DNA from: Zoogloea sp041917255
GTDB taxonomy: Bacteria; Pseudomonadota; Gammaproteobacteria; Burkholderiales; Rhodocyclaceae
Assembly (NCBI GenBank): GCA_041917255.1
Contig: JAYRYA010000018.1
Location: 23,174 to 87,173, forward strand
Length of the DNA: 64,000 nt
Direction: 5' to 3'
Below, in pieces: positions 15,956 through 24,368 of this stretch (position 1 is its first letter; every line of letters begins with the position of its first letter). The notes below the pieces were generated by a model. The model saw nothing but the letters and a program-made list of their open reading frames with translations, had not been told where the DNA came from and searched no databases. The translations under genes and the position numbers were made by a program.

Positions 15956-17578
15956 TCAGACCCGGAAGCGGGACACCGTCTGCTGAAGCTGGCTGGCCAG
16001 GGTTTCCATGTCGCGGGCGGCACGGGCGGTGGATTCGACGGCGACGTCATTCTCCCGGGCCGTGGATGTGATCGCGCCGATGCTGTCGACCACGGCCTCA
16101 CTGGCCCGACGCTGATTCTCGGTGGCGACGGCAATCTCGTCGAGCCCGATCCCGACGGCCACGACGGATTCATTGGCCGACTTGATCGCTGCGGAAACGC
16201 TACCCACCGCCTCCCGGCTAGAGGCCAGATGATCGAGCCCTGCGTGGATGGCATCGCGCACAGCCACCGACTGACGGGATATCTGCGCCGTGACCGCGTC
16301 GATCTCTCCCGCCGAACGGGCTGATTTCTCCGCCAACTTGCGCACCTCGTCGGCGACCACAGCGAAGCCCCGGCCCTGTTCGCCGGCCCGGGCGGCCTCG
16401 ATGGCGGCGTTGAGCGCGAGCAGATTGGTCTGGTCTGCGATCTCGCGCACCTCGCGGGTCATCGTTGTGATGACGGTGGTGGACTGGACGAACTGCTCGA
16501 CCGAATCCGCCATCTGGCGCACCGCGTCTTCGGCTTGATTGACTTCGGTAACCAGGGATTCGAGGGTCGTGCTCCCCTCCCCCGCTCGCCGCAGGCTTTC
16601 CTGGGAGCGCTGGTGAACCCGTTCGGCGCTGCGGGTGACAGCTGCGATATTGCCAGTCATCCGCGCCACGGCGTCACTGGCCTGCTCCGACTGGTCGTGC
16701 TGCCGGCTCGAACCGTCGGTCACCAGCGCAGCCCCGGCCACCAGCTGGTGGGAAGACCCGATCACACGACCGGCCGCCTCGCCGACCTGGCGGACCAGCT
16801 GAGCGATGGTCGCCAGCATCTCATTGAAGGTGGCTGCCGTTTGTCCGATCTCGTCCCTGCCCGCCACCTTGAGGCGGCGGGTCAGATCGCCCTCACCCTT
16901 GGCGATCTCGGCAAGGCTGCGATTCATCTCGTTGAGGGGCGTGACCACGAATCGGTGGACGAAGAAGCCCACAAACGCGATCAGCGGGAAGGAGATCAGG
17001 ACTGCGGCCACGATGCGCTGCCACATGAAGCGCTCGACCGCTGCATCCACTTTTTCGAGCGACACCTTCATGGTGACGAGGCCGAGCACTGTCCCTTCCG
17101 GAACCTGGTGACAGGCGATGCAGTTCTTGCCGAGGTAGTTCTGGGACGCCAGGGCCGGCTTGACGACCCGCAAATACTCGCCCGACTGGGCATCGCGCTC
17201 CACCTTGACGAACTGCTTGCGCGACGACATCGCGGCCTGCTCATCCGCATCGAGCGCAGGCTGGCTTCGGTTGCCCGAACCAAACTGGCTGGAAACGGCG
17301 TCGCCACGGATCACCTGCAGCTCGCGGATCACGCTCAGCTGCTTGATCTGATCGAGGAACACCTCCCGTTGGCCGACGGTGCCGGTGATCATCATCCCGG
17401 TGAGCCCGGCCATCGTCATTTCGTGGATCGAGTGGGCGAAATCCTCGGCCTGATCGATGGCTGTTTCACGATTGACCTGCGTTTCCCACGCGATCATGCC
17501 ACCCCAGGCAACGACCAGCATGAGCCAGATGGCTCCGGTCAACCGCAACCAGATTGGCGTATCCGACAGCTTGCGCAT
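15956..17578 (-). CDS. Methyl-accepting chemotaxis protein with c-type heme motif in the sensor domain
   Basis: A 540-residue transmembrane chemoreceptor that would signal through CheA/CheW. From ATG 17578 (preceded by a GAGGGAAGGG ribosome-binding site) it has TM1 (about 11-31), a periplasmic domain, TM2 (about 179-197), HAMP (198-252) and a signalling domain with the conserved tip EIADQTNLLALNAAIEAARA. The periplasmic domain has a perfect CxxCH heme-attachment motif (C143, C146, H147) in NCIACHQVPEGTVLGLVTMKVSL, close to the second membrane helix. This resembles heme-c sensor domains of Geobacter and Desulfovibrio chemoreceptors, so a redox, oxygen or NO sensing role is likely. Starting 78 bases earlier would add a charged, non-conserved leader. 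Confidence 0.93.
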   Translation of the reverse strand: MRKLSDTPIWLRLTGAIWLMLVVAWGGMIAWETQVNRETAIDQAEDFAHSIHEMTMAGLTGMMITGTVGQREVFLDQIKQLSVIRELQVIRGDAVSSQFGSGNRSQPALDADEQAAMSSRKQFVKVERDAQSGEYLRVVKPALASQNYLGKNCIACHQVPEGTVLGLVTMKVSLEKVDAAVERFMWQRIVAAVLISFPLIAFVGFFVHRFVVTPLNEMNRSLAEIAKGEGDLTRRLKVAGRDEIGQTAATFNEMLATIAQLVRQVGEAAGRVIGSSHQLVAGAALVTDGSSRQHDQSEQASDAVARMTGNIAAVTRSAERVHQRSQESLRRAGEGSTTLESLVTEVNQAEDAVRQMADSVEQFVQSTTVITTMTREVREIADQTNLLALNAAIEAARAGEQGRGFAVVADEVRKLAEKSARSAGEIDAVTAQISRQSVAVRDAIHAGLDHLASSREAVGSVSAAIKSANESVVAVGIGLDEIAVATENQRRASEAVVDSIGAITSTARENDVAVESTARAARDMETLASQLQQTVSRFRV

Positions 17579-17686
17579 GTGCACATCCCTTCCCTCGAAC
17601 GGACACAGCGGGTGTCCATCCCCTTGATGGGCGGGTCTACGGCGGCTCGACGACAAGCTTTAAGCCGATACGAAATTTATCGCAGA

Positions 17687-18292
17687 TTACGGCTGACGTA
17701 TCGGTTTGGGTGCAGCGGGACGGGTGTTGAGGCGCTGGGTCGCAGCATTCCAGTCGGCCTTGGCCATCAGCGGCCAGGCGAGAAGCGCGCGATCGAGGGA
17801 TTCGTCGATGAGTTCGGACTCCTCGCGCCGGGGCGGCTTGAGGACGAAGTTGACCACTTCGTTGCGGTCGCCCGGATGGCCGATGCCGACCCGCAGACGC
17901 CAGTAGTCCTGGGTGCCCAGGTGGGCGGTGATGTCCTTGAGGCCGTTGTGGCCGCCGAGGCCACCACCGAACTTGAGGCGCAGTTGACCCGGAGGAATGT
18001 CGAGTTCGTCGTGGACGACGAGGATCTCGGCCGGATTGATCCGGTAGAAACGAGCAAGCGCCGCGACCGACTGACCGGAGCGGTTCATGAAGGTCTGGGG
18101 CATCAGCAGCCACACGCCGTCATGACGGGCGTTGGCGGCGAGGCCGTGGAAGCGTGCTTCCTTGCTGTAGGAGACGCCCAGCTCGCGGGCCAGGCGCTCA
18201 CAAAACCAAAACCCGGCGTTATGCCGGGTTTCAGCGTACTCCGCGCCGGGGTTGCCAAGGCCGACGATGAGCTTCGGTGCAAGCTGGCTCAT
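17687..18292 (-). CDS. pth: Peptidyl-tRNA hydrolase
   Basis: Pth releases peptides from peptidyl-tRNAs that drop off ribosomes. The 201-residue protein has the family start LIVGLGNPGAEYAETRHNAGFW with the catalytic His in TRHN, then MPQTFMNRSGQSV, VVHDELDIPPGQLRLKFGGGLGGHNGLKDI with the conserved Asp, and RVGIGHPGDRNEVVNFVL. It follows rplY by 32 bases in the usual betaproteobacterial prs-rplY-pth order and is probably co-transcribed with it. Confidence 0.98.
   Translation of the reverse strand: MSQLAPKLIVGLGNPGAEYAETRHNAGFWFCERLARELGVSYSKEARFHGLAANARHDGVWLLMPQTFMNRSGQSVAALARFYRINPAEILVVHDELDIPPGQLRLKFGGGLGGHNGLKDITAHLGTQDYWRLRVGIGHPGDRNEVVNFVLKPPRREESELIDESLDRALLAWPLMAKADWNAATQRLNTRPAAPKPIRQP
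18209..18231 (-). other. Terminator-like hairpin inside the pth coding sequence
   Basis: A perfect 9-bp stem (18209-18217 with 18223-18231, loop of 5) lies about 20 codons into pth. On the coding strand it is followed by TTGGTTTT, so it looks like an intrinsic terminator. The bases encode the invariant RHNAGF segment, so the palindrome may simply reflect codon choice there. Confidence 0.4.
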
Positions 18293-18324
18293 GGCGTCAG
18301 TGGCCCTGCAACCTCGAGGAGCGA

Positions 18325-18921
18325 TCAGGCAGCTGGGGTTTCCTCGGCGGCTTCGTCGCCACCGCGGATCGCCAGGATGGTGGCCACGACCGGGTCTTCA
18401 CCATGGGTCAGGGCCTTCACGCCGGCCGGCAGGTTCAGGTTGGAGACGTGGATGGAGGCGCCGCTCTTCAAGTCCTTCAGGTCCACTTCGATGAATTCCG
18501 GCAGGGCGCCCGGCAGGCACTCGACGGTCAGTTCGGTGTACGGGTGGGAGACCATGCCGCCTTCGAGCTTGACGCCCGGCGCGATGTCGGCGTTCACGAA
18601 GTGCAGCGGCACCTTCACGTGGATCTTGTGGGTGGCGTCAACCCGTTGGAAGTCCAGGTGCAGCACTTGCTGCTTGTACGGGTGCCACTGGGTGTCCTTG
18701 AGGATCACGGACTGCACGGCGCCATCCAGGTTCATGGACAGCACGGACGAGTGGAAAGCCTCGTTGCGCAGGGCGTGGTAGATCTCGTTGTGATCAACGG
18801 AGACCTGGACCGGCTCACCGGAACCGAAGACGATGGCGGGGACGCTGCCGGCACGACGCAGGCGGCGGCTCGCACTCGAACCCTGCACTTCGCGCTTCTT
18901 GGCGTTGAATTGAATGGTCAT
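18325..18921 (-). CDS. rplY: 50S ribosomal protein L25/general stress protein Ctc
   Basis: Binds 5S rRNA in the large ribosomal subunit. The 198-residue protein is the long (Ctc-type) form: an N-terminal L25 domain (FNAKKREVQGSSASRRLRRAG, with the conserved VPAIVFGSG) followed by the C-terminal beta domain (VECLPGALPEFIEVDL and an acidic tail). I use ATG 18921, which gives the standard N-terminus; a longer frame reaching 19164 overlaps prs and is not real. It lies between prs and pth, as is usual. Confidence 0.97.
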   Translation of the reverse strand: MTIQFNAKKREVQGSSASRRLRRAGSVPAIVFGSGEPVQVSVDHNEIYHALRNEAFHSSVLSMNLDGAVQSVILKDTQWHPYKQQVLHLDFQRVDATHKIHVKVPLHFVNADIAPGVKLEGGMVSHPYTELTVECLPGALPEFIEVDLKDLKSGASIHVSNLNLPAGVKALTHGEDPVVATILAIRGGDEAAEETPAA

Positions 18922-19015
18922 TACAACTACTCCAGGTTGAATCGCCCGACCGCGACCAGACGGGCGTTGGAAAAAAGCCGGCGGGCTTGCACCCACCGGC
19001 TCGAATGCTTGCGGC

Positions 19016-19966
19016 TTACTCGTTGAAGAGCGAGCTGACGGATTCTTCGTTGCTGATCCGCAGGATGGTGTCGGCCAGCAGTTCGCCGATCGAGACGGTG
19101 CGGATGCGCTTGCAGCCGCGGGCTTCGTCCGACAGCGGAATGGTGTCGGTGACGACCAGCTCATCGAGATCCGATTCGTTGATCCGGCTGATCGCGGGGC
19201 CCGACAGCACAGCGTGGGTGGCGTAGGCCATCACGCGCTTGGCGCCATTTTCCTTGAGGGCCTGCGCGGCCTTGCACAGGGTGCCAGCGGTATCGACGAT
19301 GTCGTCCATGATCACGCAGGTGCGGCCTTCGACTTCGCCGATGATGTTCATCACCTCGGAGACGTTGGCCTTCGGGCGACGCTTGTCGATGATCGCCAGG
19401 TCGCATTCGAGACGCTTGGCGAAGGCACGGGCGCGGACCACGCCGCCCACGTCGGGCGACACGACCATCAGGTCTTCGATCTTCTGCTTCTCGAGGTCAT
19501 CGAGGAGCACCGGTGCGGCGTAGATGTTGTCGACCGGGATATCGAAGAAGCCCTGGATCTGGTCGGCGTGGAGATCAACGGTGAGGACGCGCTGCACACC
19601 GGCGGCCTGCAGCATGTTGGCCACGACCTTGGCGGTGATGGGCACGCGGGCCGAACGGGGACGGCGGTCCTGACGGGCGTAGCCGAAGTAGGGAATCGCT
19701 GCGGTGATGCGGCCGGCAGATGCCCGCTTGAGCGCATCCACCATGATCAGCAACTCCATGATGTTGTCGTTGGTGGGAACGCAGGTCGGCTGGAGGACGA
19801 AGACGTCCTTGCCCCGCACGTTTTCCAGCAGTTCTACATTGACCTCGCCGTCCGAGAAACGCCCGACAGTGGCGGAACCCAGAGACTTGCCCAGGCGGCG
19901 CACGACATCTGCGGCCAGCTTGGGGTTGGCGTTGCCGGTGAAAACCATCAGGCTGCCCGAAGCCAT
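19016..19966 (-). CDS. prs: Ribose-phosphate pyrophosphokinase
   Basis: Prs makes PRPP from ribose 5-phosphate and ATP for nucleotide, His and Trp synthesis. The 316-residue class I enzyme shows the flexible-loop and metal sites VDLHADQIQGFFDIP, VVSPDVGGVVRARA and the PRPP-binding loop DDIVDTAGTL. ATG 19966 fits the family (MASGSLMVFTGNANP) and has GTGAGGTG just upstream; the GTG two codons earlier is less likely. It lies downstream of tRNA-Gln, separated by a terminator, and upstream of rplY. Confidence 0.98.
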   Translation of the reverse strand: MASGSLMVFTGNANPKLAADVVRRLGKSLGSATVGRFSDGEVNVELLENVRGKDVFVLQPTCVPTNDNIMELLIMVDALKRASAGRITAAIPYFGYARQDRRPRSARVPITAKVVANMLQAAGVQRVLTVDLHADQIQGFFDIPVDNIYAAPVLLDDLEKQKIEDLMVVSPDVGGVVRARAFAKRLECDLAIIDKRRPKANVSEVMNIIGEVEGRTCVIMDDIVDTAGTLCKAAQALKENGAKRVMAYATHAVLSGPAISRINESDLDELVVTDTIPLSDEARGCKRIRTVSIGELLADTILRISNEESVSSLFNE

Positions 19967-20009
19967 GATCACCTCACGTTGCGGCTATCAAAAGATGCAA
20001 AAAACAAAA

Positions 20010-20032
20010 CGGGCAGGCTTTCGGCCTGCCCG
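20010..20032 (-). terminator. Intrinsic terminator after tRNA-Gln
   Basis: A 9-bp GC-rich stem (20010-20018 with 20024-20032, loop of 5) is followed on the minus strand by a T-rich tail (GTTTTGTTTTTT). It lies 8 bases past the tRNA 3' end, and so ends the ispE/tRNA transcript before prs. Confidence 0.9.
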
Positions 20033-20039
20033 CTGAGTT

Positions 20040-20116
20040 TGGCTGAGGAGGAAGGATTCGAACCTTCGAATGCCGGAATCAAAATCCGGTGCCTTGACCA
20101 ACTTGGCGACTCCCCA
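20040..20116 (-). tRNA. tRNA-Gln (anticodon TTG)
   Basis: A complete tRNA, 77 bases including an encoded CCA end. The acceptor stem pairs TGGGGAG with CTCCTCA (one G-T pair). The anticodon stem CCGGA/TCCGG encloses TTTTGAT with anticodon TTG, and the T loop is GGTTCGAATCC. It starts 11 bases after the ispE stop, so it may be processed from the ispE transcript. Confidence 0.97.
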
Positions 20117-20127
20117 AGAAATCGTTC

Positions 20128-20997
20128 TCACGCCTGCGCAACCCACCCTTTGAGCGGATGACTGTCGAGCCCTTCGGCAATCCAGACATTCCACGCTTTC
20201 GGGGCCTTGGCCTTGACCTGCTCTGCCACATCCTTCGAATCGAAGGGTGCGAAGATGCAGGCACCCGAACCGCTCATGATCGCTGCCCCATACTGCGACA
20301 ACCACCCTAGCGCCTCTGCCACTTCGGGAAACAATTTGCAGACCGTTGCCTGCATGTCGTTTCGCGTTGCGTGTGCTGCGAAGCCCCGCATTATTAAGGG
20401 TTCGCTATTCCGTGTCAACCCAGGCTCAGAAAAAATTTGAGCTGTCGGCACCGAGACCTTCGGTGCAACCATCACGTACCACGCAGGTGGCACATCGAGC
20501 GGCTGCAATGCCTCGCCCACGCCTTCGGCGAAAGCCGTTTCGCCGAACACAAAAAAGGGCACGTCGGCGCCCAGGGTCAGGCCGATCTCCTGCAGCCGCT
20601 GGCGGGACAGCCCGCAGGCCCAGATCCTGTTGAGCGCGATCAGCACACTGGCTGCATCGGAACTGCCGCCCCCCAGCCCGCCGCCCATCGGAATGCGCTT
20701 CTCCACGCCGATGTCGGCGCCGTAGGGCGTTCCGCTGGCAGATTTCAGAGCCAGCGCGGCACGCACGACGAGATCGGCATCGGCCGGCACGCCCGGCACG
20801 TCGGTGGTGCGGACGATCTGTCCGTCGTCACGCCGGCGCAGGGTGATCTCGTCACCCCAGTCGATCATGCGGAAGGCAGTCTGGAGTAGATGGTAGCCAT
20901 CGGGGCGACGCCCGATGATGTGCAGGAACAGGTTGATCTTGGCCGGCGCGGGTACGCGCACGGACGCAGCAGGATCGAAGATTTCGGCGGTCGTCAT
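20128..20997 (-). CDS. ispE: 4-diphosphocytidyl-2-C-methyl-D-erythritol kinase
   Basis: IspE phosphorylates CDP-ME in the non-mevalonate isoprenoid pathway. The product is a GHMP kinase of 289 residues with PAKINLFLHIIGRRPDGYH (substrate site) and the ATP loop PMGGGLGGGSSDAASVL. A C-terminal glycine-rich segment MSGSGACIFAPF is also intact. ATG 20997 directly follows the lolB stop (TGACATG); an upstream frame to 21015 would overlap lolB. The order lolB-ispE-tRNA-Gln-prs is common in Betaproteobacteria. Confidence 0.97.
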   Translation of the reverse strand: MTTAEIFDPAASVRVPAPAKINLFLHIIGRRPDGYHLLQTAFRMIDWGDEITLRRRDDGQIVRTTDVPGVPADADLVVRAALALKSASGTPYGADIGVEKRIPMGGGLGGGSSDAASVLIALNRIWACGLSRQRLQEIGLTLGADVPFFVFGETAFAEGVGEALQPLDVPPAWYVMVAPKVSVPTAQIFSEPGLTRNSEPLIMRGFAAHATRNDMQATVCKLFPEVAEALGWLSQYGAAIMSGSGACIFAPFDSKDVAEQVKAKAPKAWNVWIAEGLDSHPLKGWVAQA

Positions 20998-20998
20998 G

Positions 20999-21559
20999 TC
21001 AGCGGTTCCAGGCATCCACGATCAGGCGCAGTCGGGTGTCGCCGCGGTGGACGTCGATCTTGCGCGGCAGGGCGTCGAACGCCTCGCCGGTGTAGTCGGC
21101 GTAATCGATGGTCCAGCCCTGGTCCACCAGCGTGCGCGGCCGCCCCTGGACATCGACGGTGCGCACCTCGGCACCGGCGCCGGGCCTGGCGGTGATCCAG
21201 CGCGACAGACTGGCGAAGGGCGCCTCGACGCCCAGGAGCGAGGCGGCCAGCTCGGCGGCCGTGGCTGCCTCGAAGCGGCGTCCGTCGGAGAGCGTCATGC
21301 GGGCGCCGCCTGCATCGGACTCGATCCTCGCCAGCCCTTGCCCCAGGGGGCCGGTGAACAACCATTCGTCCCGCGGGCCGTCGTGCTGCCAGTCGAAACC
21401 CACGGCGGCGGTGCGCTCGGCGTCGCGCACCTGCAGGCGCCCCTCCACGGCGAAGCGGGCGATCTCGGCAGCCGGCGTCACGTCGGGCGGTGGCGTACGG
21501 GTGAGCGGCGCTGCGCAGCCAACAAGGCCGAGCGCCAGAATCAGGGCAATGGATCTCAA
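20999..21559 (-). CDS. lolB: Outer-membrane lipoprotein LolB
   Basis: LolB receives lipoproteins from LolA and inserts them in the outer membrane. The 186-residue precursor has a short signal peptide ending in the lipobox LVGC (Cys15). The mature part has the LolB pattern: FAVEGRLQVRD, FDWQHDGPRDEWLFTGPLGQGLARIE, and the late segments RTLVDQGWTIDYADY and LPRKIDVHRGDTRLRLIVDAW. It overlaps the upstream TPR gene by 4 bases and touches ispE. Confidence 0.93.
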   Translation of the reverse strand: MRSIALILALGLVGCAAPLTRTPPPDVTPAAEIARFAVEGRLQVRDAERTAAVGFDWQHDGPRDEWLFTGPLGQGLARIESDAGGARMTLSDGRRFEAATAAELAASLLGVEAPFASLSRWITARPGAGAEVRTVDVQGRPRTLVDQGWTIDYADYTGEAFDALPRKIDVHRGDTRLRLIVDAWNR

Positions 21560-23295
21560 GGCTTGAATTTTTTGATGACGTCGGCGAGCACCGAGTTTTC
21601 CGGGTGGGCCTTGGCGGCGTCACGCCAGGTCTTGGCGGCCTCATCCTTGCGACCGAGCATCCACAGCACCTCGCCAAGATGGGCTGCGATCTCGGGATCG
21701 GCGCGCAGGCCGAAAGCCTTCCGCAAGGTTTCGAGGGCGTCGTTGAGTTTGCCGCGACGGTACTGGGCCCAGCCCAGGCTGTCGATGATGAAAGGGTCGT
21801 TGGGCGCGAGGGCAAGACCCTTGCGGATCAGCCTCTCGGCTTCCTCGAGGCGCAGGTTGCGATCCACCAGCGAGTAGCCAAGGGCGTTGTAGGCGTGGGC
21901 GTGGTCCGGCTTGAGGGCGATGAGCTTGCGCAGCCGGCCCTCCATGACCTCCACTCGCCCGACCCGCTCGGCCATCAGCGCCGATTCGTAAAGCAGCTCG
22001 GGGTTCTCGGGCGCCTGCCGGAGCGCCGCGTCGAGCACGGCGAAGGCGTCGTCGTTGCGGTTGGCGTCACGAAGCAACTGGGACTCGAGAAGCACGTACT
22101 GCACCTGATCGGCGGGCACGGCCTCGCGCGCAAGCGCCTGAAGATGCGCTCGGGCATCGCCAAGCCTGCCGCGGCTGACCAGCACCTGGGCGATGCGCCC
22201 CTGGGCCGCCACATACTGGGCGCCCGGTTCGACCGCCTTGTACCAGGTGATCGCTTCGTCCGGTCGCTTGGACTCCTCGGCGATCTGACCGAGATAGAGG
22301 CGCACGGTGTCGGGCTCTGCATAACCCAGATCGAGGAGGCGCCGGAAGTGTCGCTCGGCTGCAGCACGGTCACCCTGCTGCATGGCCAGCAGGGCAGACG
22401 CATGTACCACGTCGCGGTCGTCCGGCGAACGCTTGAGGAGTTCGTCGAAGTGCTCCCGCGCCGGGCCGAACTCCTTGGCGGCCACCAGCAAGCGGGCCAG
22501 GGTGATGCGCGGCTCGCGGGCTTCGGGGTGAGCTGCGACGTAGGCCCGAAGTGATTCGATGCCCTTGCCGGGCGAGATTTCCTGGAGGAGCTGAGCCTCC
22601 AGCACCACCGCCTGCTCCCAATCGGGACGCAGGCGCAGGGCGCCTTCGAGGGCCTGGGCCGCGCCGGCTGCATCGCCGGCGGTGTAGGCCGCGTTGGCGC
22701 GGGCGAAGTGCGCCTCGGGCTGGTCGAGATACGGCTGGGTCAGGTCATTCACCAGCCGGCGGATCAGCGCCTTGTCGGGGATGCGGGCGAGACCACGGTT
22801 GAGTCCCATCAGCGCCGGACCAATCTTGTCACCCTGCCGGGCCAACGCTGCCGCGAGATGGGTTTCCAGCTCCTCGATGCGGGCGCTGCTGGCAGCAGTG
22901 CCGGAAGCGAGCTGCTGGGCCTGCAACGACGTCGGGTCGAGTTCCAACCACAGGCGCGAGGCGTCAGTGGCCAGATCGGTCTGACGGGCAAACACGGCCA
23001 TTTCGGCAGCCCGCCGGGCAACCCGGGCATCGCGGGTCCGGCGGGCGAGGTCGAGGTACGACTGGGCCGCCATCACGCCCTGACCACGGGCACCGGCAAT
23101 CTCGGCGAGCATCAGCTGATAAAGGATCTGCGGCGTCAGCTCCTGGCCCGGATAGACGGCCTGACCCTCCGCCACATCGCCGCTTCCGGTATCCGGCGGC
23201 TGCTGGGCATGGGCCGGACTGGTCAGCAGACCACCCGCCACAAACAGGGTGGCGAGCAGACGGGCCGGACGCGCGAGGCGAGAATAGGGCTTCAT
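21556..23295 (-). CDS. Tetratricopeptide-repeat protein, exported
   Basis: A 579-residue protein with an N-terminal signal peptide (cleavage probably after AHAQ) followed almost entirely by TPR-type helix pairs; at least ten are visible, for example GDVAEGQAVY, ARANAAYTAGDAAGAAQALEGAL, HAYNALGYSLVDRNLRLEEAERLI and SLGWAQYRRGKLNDALETL. TPR arrays mediate protein contacts, and no catalytic domain is seen. The position upstream of lolB-ispE is conserved in related bacteria, suggesting an envelope role. Its partner is unknown. Confidence 0.88.
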   Translation of the reverse strand: MKPYSRLARPARLLATLFVAGGLLTSPAHAQQPPDTGSGDVAEGQAVYPGQELTPQILYQLMLAEIAGARGQGVMAAQSYLDLARRTRDARVARRAAEMAVFARQTDLATDASRLWLELDPTSLQAQQLASGTAASSARIEELETHLAAALARQGDKIGPALMGLNRGLARIPDKALIRRLVNDLTQPYLDQPEAHFARANAAYTAGDAAGAAQALEGALRLRPDWEQAVVLEAQLLQEISPGKGIESLRAYVAAHPEAREPRITLARLLVAAKEFGPAREHFDELLKRSPDDRDVVHASALLAMQQGDRAAAERHFRRLLDLGYAEPDTVRLYLGQIAEESKRPDEAITWYKAVEPGAQYVAAQGRIAQVLVSRGRLGDARAHLQALAREAVPADQVQYVLLESQLLRDANRNDDAFAVLDAALRQAPENPELLYESALMAERVGRVEVMEGRLRKLIALKPDHAHAYNALGYSLVDRNLRLEEAERLIRKGLALAPNDPFIIDSLGWAQYRRGKLNDALETLRKAFGLRADPEIAAHLGEVLWMLGRKDEAAKTWRDAAKAHPENSVLADVIKKFKP

Positions 23296-23374
23296 GAACG
23301 GTGACTCGGACTGGACTGTCGGAACGGTGCCCGATGGCGTCGGACAACGGCTGCGTGAGCTTGGATCGCGCCGC

Positions 23375-23380
23375 TACAAT
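23375..23380 (+). promoter_or_regulatory. Possible -10 box upstream of mutM
   Basis: TACAAT matches the sigma-70 -10 consensus at five of six bases and lies 91 bases before the mutM ATG, in the divergent gap with the TPR gene. No good -35 box is found 16-18 bases upstream, so this is tentative. Confidence 0.3.
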
Positions 23381-23470
23381 AGGGTTCGCCCGATGTTAGG
23401 CGCTTTCCCGAAGGCCAGCAAGCAAGCGCCCCTCGACCATTTTTGCCCTGCTCCCACAAAGCCCTTCGCC

Positions 23471-24280
23471 ATGCCCGAACTCCCCGAAGTCGAGACAACC
23501 CGCCGCGGCATCGCCCCGGAACTCACCGGTCTCGTTGCCACCGGCGTGGTGATTCGCAACGGCCGTCTGCGTCATCCGGTGCCTGCCGATCTGGCCGACC
23601 TTCTTGCCGGCCAGCCCCTCGTCACGGTCGAGCGGCGCGCCAAGTACTTGCTGCTGCGCTTTCCCGCCGGCAGCCTGGTGATGCACCTGGGGATGTCTGG
23701 CAGCCTGCGCATCGTGCCCGCCGACCTGCCGCCCGAAAAGCACGACCACCTGGACATCGTCTTCGGTCCACGCGCCCTGCGCCTGCGCGACCCGCGGCGC
23801 TTCGGGATGGTGGTATGGCAGCCGGGCGAGTCACCCCACCCGCTCCTCGCCCGCCTTGGCATCGAGCCCCTGGACGACGCCTTCGACGGCCCATGGCTGC
23901 ACACGGCGAGCCGTGGACGACGCACGCCGGTGAAGCTCTTCATCATGGACGGCAGCGTGGTGGTTGGGATCGGCAACATCTACGCGTCCGAGAGCCTGTT
24001 CCGCGCCGGCATCGACCCGACCACGCCGGTGGGCGAACTGGGCCCGAAACGCTGTGCCCGCCTCGTCGCCTGCATTCGCGAGACCCTCGCCGACGCCCTG
24101 GCGGCGGGCGGCAGCACGCTGCGGGACTTCGTCGGCAGCAACGGCGCACCGGGCTACTTCCAGCAGCAGTATTTCGCGTACGGCCGCGACGGTAAGCCAT
24201 GCCGACAATGCGCCACACCGATCCGCAAACGGATCATGGGGCAACGCGCCACCTTCTATTGCCCGCGCTGCCAGCGCTGA
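23471..24280 (+). CDS. mutM: Formamidopyrimidine-DNA glycosylase
   Basis: MutM removes 8-oxoguanine and formamidopyrimidines from DNA and nicks the abasic site. The 269-residue protein begins MPELPEVET, giving the catalytic Pro and Glu after Met removal; this fixes the start at ATG 23471 although the frame stays open further upstream. The helix-two-turn-helix is in the IGNIYASESLFRAGIDP segment, and the C-terminal zinc finger is complete (CRQC and CPRC). The domain linker and beta-sandwich (LVMHLGMSGSLRI) are normal. Confidence 0.97.
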   Translation: MPELPEVETTRRGIAPELTGLVATGVVIRNGRLRHPVPADLADLLAGQPLVTVERRAKYLLLRFPAGSLVMHLGMSGSLRIVPADLPPEKHDHLDIVFGPRALRLRDPRRFGMVVWQPGESPHPLLARLGIEPLDDAFDGPWLHTASRGRRTPVKLFIMDGSVVVGIGNIYASESLFRAGIDPTTPVGELGPKRCARLVACIRETLADALAAGGSTLRDFVGSNGAPGYFQQQYFAYGRDGKPCRQCATPIRKRIMGQRATFYCPRCQR

Positions 24281-24368
24281 AAGCCATTCCGGTGCGACGC
24301 GATCCCGTTTATGCTATCAGTTCGCAAAATTTTGCCGGTCAAGCGGCGCGTGGCCAGGAATCAAGCTC

